A DNA stretch of 64,000 nt from Mesorhizobium japonicum MAFF 303099 (GCF_000009625.1 NC_002679.1:248001-312000); one strand, 5' to 3'. Positions 8,762 to 17,682 are shown, numbered from the stretch's first letter. Made by a program: numbers and translations. The notes: a model not told the origin generated them from the sequence alone.

Positions 8762-9560
8762 CCACAAATGCGATCCGCAGGCTCACTTCGAAGCCGCCGC
8801 TGCTTGAAGTCTCCGGGCTTTGCAAGTCCTATGGCGGCCAGATCGGCTGCCGCGATGTGTCTTTCGCGATCCGGCCAGGCGAGGTGCTCGGCATCGTCGG
8901 CGAAAGTGGTTCCGGAAAGTCGACGCTTCTCGCTTGCCTCTCCGGCCGGCTGACGCCGGATGCCGGAACGATAACCTACGACATGAAGAAGCGGGGACCG
9001 GTCGATGTTCTCACCCTCTCCGAACCCGAACGGAGACGGCTTGCCCGCACCGACTGGGGCATTGTCCACCAGAATCCGCGCGACGGGCTACGGCTGGACG
9101 TCTCGGCAGGCGGCAATATCGGTGAACGCCCGATGGCGATCGGCGCCCGCCATTACGGCAACATTCGGGCTGAGGCCCAGGACTGGCTGCAGAAGGTGGA
9201 AATCGACCTTACTCGCACCGACGACAGGCCACGCACATTCTCCGGCGGCATGCAGCAGCGTCTGCAGATCGCCCGCAATCTCGTCACCCGTCCCCGGCTT
9301 GTCTTCATGGACGAGCCGACCGGCGGACTTGACGTCTCGGTCCAGGCGCGCCTGCTCGATTGTTACACGGACTTGTCCGCGAACTCGGTATCGCTGTCAT
9401 CATCGTCACCCATGACCTTGCCGTCGTTCGGCTGCTCGCCGATCGGTTGATGGTCATGCAGCGCGGCGGCGTCATTGAGCAGGGCCTGACCGACCAAGTG
9501 CTCGACGACCCCCATCATCCCTATACGCAACTGCTTGTCTCCTCCGTCCTGCAGGTTTGA
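8758..9560 (+). pseudogene. phnK: C-P lyase ABC-type ATPase PhnK, single-base frameshift
   Basis: PhnK is an ABC-class ATPase that docks on the PhnGHIJ core and is needed for phosphonate growth in E. coli. The reading frame starts with TTG at 8758 inside the phnJ stop. It shows Walker A (GESGSGKST), signature FSGGMQQRLQIARN and Walker B (LVFMDEPTGGLDVS). After RLLD near 9360 the frame shifts: the downstream frame continues with LLHGLVRELGIAVIIVTHD, the H-loop histidine and [10 protein letters not shown] to a stop at 9560. Restoring one T in the GATTG run at about 9360 rejoins the two parts. It is either a true loss-of-function mutation or a sequencing error; all other phn core genes are intact. 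Confidence 0.85.
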
Positions 9561-9576
9561 GACAAAAGGACAACTG

Positions 9577-10311
9577 ATGACCATTCGTTTGCACGCCAAG
9601 GGTCTGACCAAGACCTTCACGCTCCACACCCAGGGCGGCATCGTCCTGCCCGTCTTCGACAACATCGATCTTACGGTGAAGTCCGGCGAATGCGTCTGCC
9701 TGCACGGGCCGTCCGGCGCCGGCAAGTCGACGCTTCTGCGCTCGCTTTATGCCAACTACAAGCCGGATGAGGGCAAGATCCTCGTCGAGCATATGGGCGA
9801 GACCGTGGACCTGCTCGCTGCTGAGCCTTGGGAGGTAGTGGAGATCCGCCGCAGCACCATCGGCTATGTCAGCCAGTTCCTGCGGGTCATCCCGCGCGTC
9901 GGCGCCCTTGATGTCGTAGCCGAACCGGTGATCGCCAAAGGTATGCCGGCAAAGGACGCCAGGGCGCTCGCCACGACCCTGCTGACCCGCCTGCGAATTC
10001 CCGAACGTTTATGGTCGCTGGCGCCGGCCACCTTTTCCGGTGGTGAGCAGCAGCGGGTCAACATCGCCCGGGGCTTCATCGTCGACTATCCGGTCCTGCT
10101 GCTCGACGAACCGACAGCCTCGCTCGACGCCTCCAACCGTGCGACCGTTGTCGACCTGATCAACGAGGCGAAATCCCGCGGTGCCGCGATCGTTGGCATC
10201 TTCCATGACGAGGAAGTGCGAGAAACCGTTGCCGACAGGCTGTTCGAGGTCGGCAGTCAAGGGACCACCACGGTTGAGCCTGCTCTGGCCGGCGCGGGAG
10301 CCTGCGCCTGA
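9577..10311 (+). CDS. phnL: C-P lyase ABC-type ATPase PhnL
   Basis: 244-residue ATPase of the C-P lyase machinery, which associates with the core complex rather than with a membrane permease. Walker [10 protein letters not shown], signature [14 protein letters not shown], Walker [12 protein letters not shown] and H-loop [12 protein letters not shown] are present. PhnL typically has FHDEE instead of THD. The start at 9577 is chosen because AAAAGGA lies about seven bases upstream; an ORF extension to 9535 would run into phnK. Its final base overlaps the start of the DUF1045 gene. Confidence 0.94.
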   Translation: MTIRLHAKGLTKTFTLHTQGGIVLPVFDNIDLTVKSGECVCLHGPSGAGKSTLLRSLYANYKPDEGKILVEHMGETVDLLAAEPWEVVEIRRSTIGYVSQFLRVIPRVGALDVVAEPVIAKGMPAKDARALATTLLTRLRIPERLWSLAPATFSGGEQQRVNIARGFIVDYPVLLLDEPTASLDASNRATVVDLINEAKSRGAAIVGIFHDEEVRETVADRLFEVGSQGTTTVEPALAGAGACA

Positions 10312-11024
10312 TGCCGGAACCATGCAGTCCTCGCTACGGAATTTACTACACCCCAGCTCGGGAACATCCGCTGACGGTGGCGGCGATTTCATGGCTTGGC
10401 CGCGATGCGTTTCAGGCTGATGCTACCCGAGATGCCCGGCCGGAAGCTGGCGGCCTTATCACCTCAGAACCACGCCGATACGGTTTTCACGCCACGCTCA
10501 AGGCACCCTTCCGGTTGAGAGAAGACACTTCGGTTGAGGAACTGGAACAGGCGCTCGGCAGGTTTGCTGCCTCGCGGCCTCCTTGTCCGATCGGACCGTT
10601 CAAAATCGATCTTTTCGGCGACTTCTTCGCGCTTGTTCCCGCCAGTCCTATCCCAACCTTGCGCGGTTTTGCGGCGCAGACCGTCGAAGAATTCGATCGC
10701 TTCCGGGCGCCGATGGACGGAGACGACCTCGAGCGGCGCATGAGCCGCCAAGTCGACGAGGTCGAAACGACCAACCTCATCACCTGGGGCTATCCTTATG
10801 TCCTGGGCCTGTTCCGCTTCCACATGACCTTGACCGATCGCGTGCCGCGAGATGGACGCGAGGCGATGCGGGCGCGCCTGGAGGGGAGGTTCGAGCCGTA
10901 TCTATCCGAAGATTACCACATCGATGCCATGTCACTCTTCGTGCAGGAACACCGCAGTGCCGATTTCGTGGTCCGATCGCAGTTCGCGCTCAAGACCGGC
11001 GCGGCCCTCAAGTCGGTGGTCTGA
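10311..11024 (+). CDS. DUF1045 protein, 2H phosphoesterase-like, phosphonate operon
   Basis: 237 residues. It matches the DUF1045 family often found within phn operons of alphaproteobacteria. Two H-x-T motifs typical of the 2H phosphoesterase fold are visible: GFHATLKAPF near residue 62 and FRFHMTLTD near 169. 2H enzymes act on cyclic phosphodiesters. The C-P lyase product is a 1,2-cyclic ribose phosphate, normally opened by PhnP, and no phnP is present in this window. A PhnP-like role is therefore a reasonable inference but unproven. It overlaps phnL by one base and precedes phnN by five bases. Confidence 0.82.
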   Translation: MPEPCSPRYGIYYTPAREHPLTVAAISWLGRDAFQADATRDARPEAGGLITSEPRRYGFHATLKAPFRLREDTSVEELEQALGRFAASRPPCPIGPFKIDLFGDFFALVPASPIPTLRGFAAQTVEEFDRFRAPMDGDDLERRMSRQVDEVETTNLITWGYPYVLGLFRFHMTLTDRVPRDGREAMRARLEGRFEPYLSEDYHIDAMSLFVQEHRSADFVVRSQFALKTGAALKSVV

Positions 11025-11029
11025 CGCCC

Positions 11030-11599
11030 ATGGAATTGTTTGGCCGCCTTGTCCTTGTCGTCGGTCCCAGCGGCGCTGGCAAGGACACCCTCATCGACTA
11101 TGCGCGCGAACGGCTTCGGGCCGATCAGCGTGTTCACTTCGTCCGCCGGATCATCAGCCGCCCGACAGGTCCGGGTGAGGATCACGAACCCGTCGATACG
11201 GACGAGTTCAACCGTCGTGCTCTCGAAGGCGGCTTCTCGTTCGACTGGCAGGCGCACGGCCTTTCCTACGGCATTCCGTCGGAGATTGATGACTGGCTGG
11301 ACCGCGGCGACGTCGTGGTAGCCAATGCCTCCCGAGCCATTTTGCCGGACGCGCGGCGGAAATACCCGCAACTGCTCGTGGTCAATGTCACCGCGCCCAT
11401 GGGTGTCTTGGCGTTGCGTCTGGTCGAACGGGGACGCGAAAATCTGGAGAGCATCAGGCAGCGTTTGATCCGAGGCGAGCAGCAAAGCGTCCAAGGTGAC
11501 GATGTGGTGCATATCAACAATTCGGGTGCGCCGGAGGTTGCTGGCGAGCGCCTTCTAGAGCACGTCCTGTTTAATCCGGTTCATATCCTGCGGTTTTGA
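11030..11599 (+). CDS. phnN: Ribose 1,5-bisphosphate phosphokinase PhnN, C terminus replaced by IS630 sequence
   Basis: 189 residues. PhnN phosphorylates ribose 1,5-bisphosphate to PRPP, the last step of the C-P lyase pathway. The guanylate-kinase-like P-loop GPSGAGKDTLIDYARERL is at residues 12-29, followed by RRIISRPTGPGEDHEPV and the nucleotide-binding ANASRAILPDARRKYP region. Start ATG at 11030 is six bases after the DUF1045 stop. From about base 11571 the frame is read through the reverse complement of an IS630 transposase 3' end, so the last nine residues (NPVHILRF and the one before) are IS-derived. The catalytic part is intact, so the enzyme may still work. Confidence 0.88.
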   Translation: MELFGRLVLVVGPSGAGKDTLIDYARERLRADQRVHFVRRIISRPTGPGEDHEPVDTDEFNRRALEGGFSFDWQAHGLSYGIPSEIDDWLDRGDVVVANASRAILPDARRKYPQLLVVNVTAPMGVLALRLVERGRENLESIRQRLIRGEQQSVQGDDVVHINNSGAPEVAGERLLEHVLFNPVHILRF

Positions 11600-11845
11600 A
11601 GTAGTTGGCACATTCGGCTGGGGTGAAGTGGTCGACGACCGCGCCGACTGCGTTCCGCAGAGCCTTCATGGTTCTCTCGGCCTTTGCTCGCAGCAGCGCC
11701 TTGAGTTAGGCGAAGGCGTTCTCAATCGGATTGAGTCGGGACTGTAGGGCGGCAGGTAGAGCAGGCTCGCGCCTGCGGCCTCAATCGCGTCGCGCACGCC
11801 GGCGGCCTTGTGGGCGGGCAGGTTGTCCCAGCGAATTGCACCGCC
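11571..11845 (-). pseudogene. IS630-family transposase remnant (C-terminal part)
   Basis: On the minus strand this decayed fragment encodes the DDE-domain end of an IS630-type transposase: WDNLPAHKAAGVRDAIEAAG, LLYLPPYSPD, then NPIENAFA, LKALLRAKAERTMKAL and AECANYFKTAGYEPD before a stop at 11571-11573. There is a frameshift after YSPD and an in-frame stop after NPIENAFA, so it cannot be active. The N-terminal half is missing. Its end reaches into the 3' end of phnN, which shows that the insertion broke the original phnN terminus and whatever followed it. Confidence 0.85.
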
Positions 11846-12081
11846 GAAAGTAGCCAACATTTGTCCCACACACGACAATTCTGCCGCCCCGAGGGTGGAG
11901 CGGCGCGACAAACCTTTTCCGCGCAATTGAGAACGCTCATGAAATTTCGGAGGTTCTTCAAAGACGCTACACGCGCGGCACGAAAGTTGCTGTTCATCCT
12001 TGCAGGGTGCTGACAGCAGGAAGCCGGCGTACGGCAACATCACTGAGTAGCATCCGCCAAACCACGAGAAAGGAATGCACC

Positions 12082-12150
12082 ATGAAGAAGAAGATCGCAG
12101 AAACCACCACGGTCATCCGTACGACCACGCCGTACACAGGCACGGTCTGA
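12082..12150 (+). CDS. Threonine-rich 22-residue peptide (leader peptide or signal peptide candidate)
   Basis: A very small ORF of 22 codons beginning MKKKIAETTTVIRTTT and ending PYTGTV. It is preceded by GAGAAAGGA about seven bases before the ATG, a strong ribosome-binding site. Eight of 22 residues are threonine and two are isoleucine, which recalls amino-acid-biosynthesis leader peptides such as thrL, although the downstream gene is not a threonine gene. Seven bases after its stop lies an 11-bp perfect hairpin and then the TPR gene start at 12206. It could be an attenuation leader, a peptide ligand of the TPR protein or a modified-peptide precursor; sequence alone does not decide. The RBS, start and tight spacing are what I rely on. 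Confidence 0.5.
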   Translation: MKKKIAETTTVIRTTTPYTGTV

Positions 12151-12156
12151 TGACTT

Positions 12157-12183
12157 GGGAGGGTGGCAATGCGCCACCCTCCC
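12157..12183 (+). promoter_or_regulatory. Strong hairpin between mini-ORF and TPR gene
   Basis: GGGAGGGTGGC at 12157-12167 pairs perfectly with GCCACCCTCCC at 12173-12183 across a five-base loop. There is no T-run after it, so it is not a classical intrinsic terminator. It lies seven bases after the stop of the threonine-rich mini-ORF and 23 bases before the TPR start codon, placing it where an attenuator or RNA-stability element would be. Confidence 0.7.
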
Positions 12184-12205
12184 TCAACCAAGAACGGGGA
12201 GCAAT

Positions 12206-14392
12206 ATGGCCGATTTTGTACAGTCGCACGCTTTGGCGTTGATTTCGGAGGCGGTTGGCGCCTCAACAATAACCGTGCTCAAGGCTGGCAAAGGCATGGC
12301 TCCTCGAGCCACCATCGCGACAGCTCTTGCAGACTGTGGATCTAATGTCGAGTTTGCCGATGGTGATTGGCAACGTGGCGGCTATCTCGCTGGATTCCAA
12401 AACCTGGTTGATGCGGCTTTGGAATGGACGACCAAAGAATGCCCGCACCTGATCGAGAAGCACCAGCAATCGCTTAAGCGCCTGTTTCCGCTTCTCTCCA
12501 GCGCCGCCTTTACCGTTCCAAAAGACCTCACCAACACATCGAGCAAGGAAGAGCGAACACGGTTCTACCATCACGAATATCAGAACAAGCTGCTCGTGGG
12601 GCTCGCCGAATATCTGCTCGAATATGCTAGCCGAAGCGGTCTCCGCTTTGTGCTGGTCATCGATCGAGCTTCAGAGATGTCACCTACGGCCGTCAACCTA
12701 GTGAAAGTGTTGCGGCGGCTCGACAGCGAACGCCATTTCCGCTTTGTTCTCGTGGACCATTCTAATTCCGTGTTCATTGAAGGGGCCTGTGAAGTCAACT
12801 TCGGCTGTTATTCGATAGATGAACTGGTCGGTCTCTTTAAACCTGACATGGCACCACAGAAGCGGCGGTTGATTTTTGAGGCGGCTCGCGGGAATCCGCT
12901 ACTCCTTCGCGCTCTGATCACCTGCAATCAGGCCGGCATGCCCGTTGTTGGATACTTGAGCTCCAATGCTGCTATCGACTTGCACCTGGCGAGCCTGAGC
13001 CCTGAGGAACGCAGCGAGATGCTGCGCTCTTATGTGGAAGCAGACTGCAACCCGACCGATCTCATCGCCCAACGCAACTATGAGACATTCGATCGGGGGT
13101 ATGCTGACGGTCTGCATGCAGAAATGCATCGGGCCGCAATTGAAAAATATCTCGCTGGAAAGTCACCCTTGGTGACATTCCACGCCTTATCTGTTCGCAA
13201 CAAATTCAAGCGGCTCGAGCTTATTGCGGAGCCAAGCGAAATTCTAAAGAGCATTGGGCTTTATGACACTTGGTTCAGCTATTTCGGCGAAATGTTTGCG
13301 GATCCCGAGTTGCGCGTTTACGGAACAGGAAACGATGCGATCAACGCGGTTTTCATCAACGCAGCCTTTGTTCTTTACAGCTTGGGCTGCGGCTGCGTCT
13401 CGGTTCCCTATCTCGATCTTTTCTACTCGAAATTCCCATCAAGCCGCTACACGCCCACGGTGCTTTACGCCCAGTCAATGACCTATGCCAGATATCAACA
13501 GCCAGTGAACCTTCCATTGGCGGAACAATACGCGCTGCGAAACCTCGACACAATTGAGCGCGATTTCAAATATCACGAAAAATACCATTACATAAAGGTT
13601 TTTGCGGAAAACGCCTATGCCTATATCAAGGCAAGGCAGGGTCAATTTGATGAAGCTCTCCAGCTTTGCACGGAAGGTAAGGCGACAATGTCAGAGACAT
13701 ATGGCGACAATCGCTTCAAACTACATCAGTCAATCTTGATGTATAATATCAGTCAGGTATACGAGCTTGTAAACGAACTTTCTCTGGCGGAGAAAAATCT
13801 TGGCGATGTCATCGCGGTTGATCCTTATTACGGCGAATACCAGAACGATCTTGGCAATCTCCTCGGCAAAGTCCCGGGCCGTGAAGTTCACGCGTCAAAT
13901 GCATATGCGCGCGCGATCGAGCTCTGCCCGCCTTACTACGAGGCGCATTTGAACCGGGCAGGTCTCCGTAAACGTCTCGGTGATACACAAGGCGCGCTTT
14001 CCGATCTTGATCGCGCTCTGTCGATCAAGCCCGAAGAATGGCGAGCTCTGCTGGAGAAAGGCAATATCCTTCTCTCAGCCGGAAACCCTTCTGCTGCAAT
14101 TGAAGCTTACCTTGCTGCCGCTGAGTTCGTTCCCTCACATGCGGACCTGCAGAGCAACTTGGGTCTTGCCTATTCCGAGTTGGAGAAGCCTGAGCAGAGC
14201 ATCGCTCATTATCAGAAGGCCCTCGATATCGATCCCCGTCATGCGCCGGCCCACAACAACCTTGCAATTGAGCTGTTCAACGCCAAGCAGCCTGATGCGG
14301 CGTTGGAGCATGCCAATCAAGCCGTCGATTTTGCCGGCGATCCCGACTACGAGGCCACGCGCAACCATATCCGCATGGCATTGGCGAGTTAG
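12206..14392 (+). CDS. ATPase-like/TPR-repeat protein, 728 residues, unknown function
   Basis: The N-terminal 350 residues have a P-loop-NTPase-like layout but with degenerate motifs: LKAGKGMAPRATIATAL stands where a Walker A would be, and RFVLVIDRASEMSPTAV resembles a Walker B strand. The C-terminal third contains about five TPR units, for example AYARAIELCPPYYEAHLNRA, DLDRALSIKPEEWRALLEKG and YQKALDIDPRHAPAHNNLAI. This is the architecture of STAND-like signal-sensing proteins with an inactive ATPase core, but no DNA-binding domain is seen. Start ATG at 12206 has GGGGAGCA upstream. Codon use is less GC-rich than in the neighbouring phn genes, suggesting separate acquisition. It follows the mini-ORF and hairpin and is bounded by IS630 and Tn3 remnants. 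I do not recognise a specific family. Confidence 0.75.
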   Translation: MADFVQSHALALISEAVGASTITVLKAGKGMAPRATIATALADCGSNVEFADGDWQRGGYLAGFQNLVDAALEWTTKECPHLIEKHQQSLKRLFPLLSSAAFTVPKDLTNTSSKEERTRFYHHEYQNKLLVGLAEYLLEYASRSGLRFVLVIDRASEMSPTAVNLVKVLRRLDSERHFRFVLVDHSNSVFIEGACEVNFGCYSIDELVGLFKPDMAPQKRRLIFEAARGNPLLLRALITCNQAGMPVVGYLSSNAAIDLHLASLSPEERSEMLRSYVEADCNPTDLIAQRNYETFDRGYADGLHAEMHRAAIEKYLAGKSPLVTFHALSVRNKFKRLELIAEPSEILKSIGLYDTWFSYFGEMFADPELRVYGTGNDAINAVFINAAFVLYSLGCGCVSVPYLDLFYSKFPSSRYTPTVLYAQSMTYARYQQPVNLPLAEQYALRNLDTIERDFKYHEKYHYIKVFAENAYAYIKARQGQFDEALQLCTEGKATMSETYGDNRFKLHQSILMYNISQVYELVNELSLAEKNLGDVIAVDPYYGEYQNDLGNLLGKVPGREVHASNAYARAIELCPPYYEAHLNRAGLRKRLGDTQGALSDLDRALSIKPEEWRALLEKGNILLSAGNPSAAIEAYLAAAEFVPSHADLQSNLGLAYSELEKPEQSIAHYQKALDIDPRHAPAHNNLAIELFNAKQPDAALEHANQAVDFAGDPDYEATRNHIRMALAS

Positions 14393-14544
14393 TCTGCTTG
14401 TTGCACGAGATGGCGCAGCGAAATGAGGCGAGTCATGGCGAAGACGCCTCCCCCATTCGAGCTCTGCCATCTGCGCTATTTCCTGGCCGGCGGCCGAGCA
14501 TGGCAGCTTCTGCAAGGCAGGTATCGCGCGTACCGGGAGGAAGG

Positions 14545-14758
14545 ATGGCTGGCGGCTTGCTCGCCGACGACGAACGACAACTGCTATTTGGCATCCCAAC
14601 GGACCGTGATGGGCTCATTCGGCACTATACGCTCGATACCAAGGAGCTTGAATGGCGCTTGCCAGGCGCGGGGCGCGCAATCGGATAGGCATTGCGGCCC
14701 AGCTCTGTCTGTTGCGCCATCCCGGGTTTGGCCCGCGCGCCGATCAATCGATCCCCGC
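14545..14758 (+). pseudogene. Tn3-family transposase N-terminal remnant
   Basis: The translation DERQLLFGIPTDRDGLIRHYTL is the characteristic start of Tn3-family TnpA (DUF4158 region). After a frameshift the downstream frame reads RRGARNRIGIAAQLCLLRH and PGFGPRADQSIP, the next conserved block. The rest of the approximately 1,000-residue transposase is absent, and no terminal inverted repeat or resolvase was found nearby. This is transposon debris between the TPR gene and the relaxase. Confidence 0.75.
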
Positions 14759-14762
14759 ATGA

Positions 14763-14910
14763 ATTGCTCGGCCAAGGTAGTCCAGCGTTGGGACATTCCC
14801 CAGGAGGAAGCCGCCAAGCGGCTCGGCCTGACGCGCCCTCGCACCACTGATCTGCTGCGCGGTAAGCTCGCCAACTTCTCGCTTGACGCGCTCGTCAACA
14901 TCGCCGCTTC
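14763..14910 (+). pseudogene. HigA-like XRE antitoxin fragment
   Basis: The frame reads KVVQRWDIPQEEAAKRLGLT then RPRTTDLLRGKLANFSLDAL and VNIAASA, which is the core helix-turn-helix of the HigA/XRE antitoxin family (SQAEAAKRLG, LRGKxxxFSLDALV). There is no recognisable start codon with RBS, the usual N-terminal 15-20 residues are missing, and the 3' end runs into the relaxase gene on the opposite strand. No toxin gene is adjacent. I treat it as a remnant. Confidence 0.55.
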
Positions 14911-14930
14911 CGCAACGAGTGGCGAGGCAA

Positions 14931-17201
14931 CTACTGCTTTTGCGGCTTTAGTGAATCCGGCTCTTCGCCTTCGACCGGAGCGGTGTTAATGCTCCTCGAC
15001 TGCAGGCGCTGCAGTTCTTCGAGCCGTTCGCCTTTGACGATCTCGGGATCAAGCCGCTCGTTAGGATTCTGCGCCAATGCACGCGCGGCTTCGCTTGCGG
15101 CTTGTGCCTGGCGGGCTTCCTTCGCAGCGATGCTTTCGGCGTTGCGCACCATTTCGCGGTCTTGCGCAACCTGCTCAAGCGAGGTCGGATCAGCCGATCC
15201 AGCTCGTTCGTCGCGGATCTCCTGCTCGATGGCGCGGTTGCGGATCTCGCGAGCGCGATCGGCCTCAAGCCGCTCAGCGGCCTCGATCTCCTGTGCGCGA
15301 TGGATCAAAGCTTCGGCGCGCGCGCCGGCAATCCGATGGGCCTGATCTTCACTGACATGCGTGACGCCACCTTCCTGCAGGGATTTGAGATCCGTCCGGA
15401 TCGCAAGCAGCTCCATGGTGGGCGCCGCGCGCCGCAAGAACTCCGCTTTGGTCTGGCCGTTCATCATGGCCGCTGTCTTGTTAACGGTCTCGTTGATCTG
15501 TTTTAGGTTTTCCCGCATCTGGGCCGCGGTGGCTTCTGAACTCATTTGAACACCCTTTCCATCTCGAATAGCGACCACAACAGTACCGGATCGGAAGGCT
15601 TGCGTCATCCGATCAATGAATTGACTCACCATCGCGTTATTCGGCTGAGAAGCAGCGACCGAGCGCCAGTCCTGAAGGCTTGTCTGGGTGGCCTGCAGCT
15701 GGCGCGCCGAAATCGGAATCTTTACCGGGTTGGCCTTTGCGTAGCTGATCCGCTGGCGAGCTTTCTCGATGACATGCGGGTTTGAACGGGCATAGGCGCG
15801 GTCCCGCGCCTCCCTGCCCGGCCGCGGCTTGTCGGCTGCGGCCACAATCGCCTTGTCGCGCGGACCATAGCTTTGTGATGACGCACGATAGGCCGCGGAG
15901 GTCGCGACGATTTTCATACCTTGCGCTTGTGCGTGCTGAGCGTAGAGCGCGCGCCATTCGCGAAGCTTGGCTGGGCCTGGTCGCAAGCGCTCACCGTCCT
16001 CACCCTTCACGGCGACGACGGCATGGACATGTATGTGGCCGCCCTCCTCGGCCATGTCGGCATGCATGCCGAAGGCGAATTTGTGATTGGGGAACTGCTC
16101 ATGCAGGAACCCACGCGCGGCCCTCACCAGAGCTTGCCTGTCCTCGCCCGCCTTGGCCGATAGGATCATGTGCATGGTGTCGCGAGGCTTGTAGGAATTC
16201 AGGGTCTTGTCCCAGGACTGCGCGGTCTGCCGAACCGCACCCTCAGACGCGATCGCCGCACCGTCGGCGCCGATCGCCGCTCCGTCATGGGTGAGGCGCG
16301 AGAGCTGGAACACGACACCGGCTTTGCCGTGGCTGGGTTCCCCGAGCGGCTTCACCGAAACGGCATCCTCCTTGACACCAAGCGCCTCGGAGATCCGCGA
16401 GGCGATCATGGCCCGGGTTGGTGCCGAGAACTGGCGATCATGCTGGCGCCGATCGGAAAGGTGAAACCGATGCTTCACCTTCTTGTCCCCGTTCTCACTC
16501 TGCACGACGCTGTGTCCGGCCATTGTCGCGACAACACGCGCGGCGCTCGATCCATCCTGCAATGCGTCGATGCGATAGGCGAAACCGTGGCCGGCGAAAC
16601 CGGCCTGAACTGCCTGTAAAAGGCGCTCGGCACTCTCCTCCCCTGCCAGCGAAAGCCGGAACGTCGCCACATCCTCGCTTTCCCGCCGCTTGTCGAAGCC
16701 CTTGCCCCACTGTTTCATTTCCTCGGCAACGGCCCCCTGCGTTGCGAGGATGCGCGCATCATGAGTTTCGAGCGTGACGCCCTCCTTCTGGATATATTGA
16801 CCGATGGCGGCTGCCCTCGCGACGCCATGCCCGTAGGAAATCACCTTCAGAACGGCCGGCTGATACCCCGCCGCCAGCTTGTCGGCAGCCGCCCTCGATA
16901 CAGGTCCGCCGGCGAGCTTCCGCCGCTTCGTTGGCACAGCGAGGTTTAATCGCCCGGCTTTACCGCGCGGCGGCTCGAGCTCCCGGGCAGACGAGCGCGG
17001 CACGGCCGGTTCCGAGGGCTGGCTTCCCCCGAAACCGCCCTCCCCCTTCCGGCCGCGAACCGTCTTGAACAACCAATCATCGTCATTCGCAGCAAAGGAC
17101 AACATGGCCCGATGCCGGCGCTTGCGGTTCTCGTCTTCAAAAGCTGCGCTCGCGCGAATCCGATCGGCTATGGCCTGTATGGACGATTGGTCGAGGTTCA
17201 C
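14931..17201 (-). CDS. Relaxase/mobilisation nuclease, VirD2/MobP-like
   Basis: 756-residue relaxase that would nick one strand at oriT and pilot it during conjugation. The metal-binding histidine motif is clear: GGHIHVHAVVAVKG near residues 420-433, preceded by the motif containing NSYKPRDTMHMILS and FAFGMHADM. The N terminus is basic and disordered. The C-terminal 200 residues are predicted coiled coil rich in E, A and R, as in many accessory-plasmid relaxases. The start overlaps the stop of the upstream accessory gene by four bases. No type IV secretion or coupling-protein genes are in the window, so the element looks mobilisable in trans. Confidence 0.85.
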   Translation of the reverse strand: MNLDQSSIQAIADRIRASAAFEDENRKRRHRAMLSFAANDDDWLFKTVRGRKGEGGFGGSQPSEPAVPRSSARELEPPRGKAGRLNLAVPTKRRKLAGGPVSRAAADKLAAGYQPAVLKVISYGHGVARAAAIGQYIQKEGVTLETHDARILATQGAVAEEMKQWGKGFDKRRESEDVATFRLSLAGEESAERLLQAVQAGFAGHGFAYRIDALQDGSSAARVVATMAGHSVVQSENGDKKVKHRFHLSDRRQHDRQFSAPTRAMIASRISEALGVKEDAVSVKPLGEPSHGKAGVVFQLSRLTHDGAAIGADGAAIASEGAVRQTAQSWDKTLNSYKPRDTMHMILSAKAGEDRQALVRAARGFLHEQFPNHKFAFGMHADMAEEGGHIHVHAVVAVKGEDGERLRPGPAKLREWRALYAQHAQAQGMKIVATSAAYRASSQSYGPRDKAIVAAADKPRPGREARDRAYARSNPHVIEKARQRISYAKANPVKIPISARQLQATQTSLQDWRSVAASQPNNAMVSQFIDRMTQAFRSGTVVVAIRDGKGVQMSSEATAAQMRENLKQINETVNKTAAMMNGQTKAEFLRRAAPTMELLAIRTDLKSLQEGGVTHVSEDQAHRIAGARAEALIHRAQEIEAAERLEADRAREIRNRAIEQEIRDERAGSADPTSLEQVAQDREMVRNAESIAAKEARQAQAASEAARALAQNPNERLDPEIVKGERLEELQRLQSRSINTAPVEGEEPDSLKPQKQ

Positions 17202-17608
17202 GCGCCCTCACCATCCAGCAGATGCGCCGCCTTCCGAAGTTTCAGGCCATGGCCGATCGTCATCGCCGTCAGTTCAGCGTCGACAGCTCTCACCCTCTCA
17301 TCCAGTGCTTCCCATATCGGCAACACCGCCTCCATGGGAACAGCATCGCCGGAATGAATGGCATGGAGAAGCTGGCTGAGGTTTCGGCCGACCATCCGGA
17401 CTTGCGAGGCCAACGCCGCGACAGTGCGTGCATTCTCAGCTGACAGAGCGGGACCGATATCCAGACTGGCCCGGATAATGCGCCGCAACGTCTCCGCCCG
17501 GTCAAGCTGGAACACCTTGCAAGCCTCGTCCAGGAGCGCGCCCGCCTCCGGCCCGAGATCGATCCGGGAGCGCTTTCGAGCGTCTTTCTGGGCGGCGCTG
17601 GTGTCCAA
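17198..17608 (-). CDS. Relaxosome accessory protein, MobC-like
   Basis: 136 residues, translationally coupled to the relaxase by a four-base overlap. The central region (ACKVFQLDRAETLRRIIRASLDIG) looks like a ribbon-helix-helix DNA-binding segment. It is followed by LASQVRMVGRNLSQLLHAIHSG, which matches the NLNQLAR-type motif of MobC/TraJ-like accessory proteins. The start is a TTG with GAGGA upstream. It would bind the adjacent oriT and help open the nick site. Gene position next to a relaxase and divergence from parA over about 330 bp support this. Confidence 0.75.
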   Translation of the reverse strand: MDTSAAQKDARKRSRIDLGPEAGALLDEACKVFQLDRAETLRRIIRASLDIGPALSAENARTVAALASQVRMVGRNLSQLLHAIHSGDAVPMEAVLPIWEALDERVRAVDAELTAMTIGHGLKLRKAAHLLDGEGA

Positions 17609-17682
17609 AAATTCCTCACTATGGCGGATGGGGCCTCCCGTCGAAGACGGTCCAGGTCAAGCGAAGCGACGACCTGCTCAGC

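Noticed and set aside
15782..16294. Plus-strand ORF opposite the relaxase
   Set aside because: Arginine/proline-rich shadow of the relaxase coding sequence.
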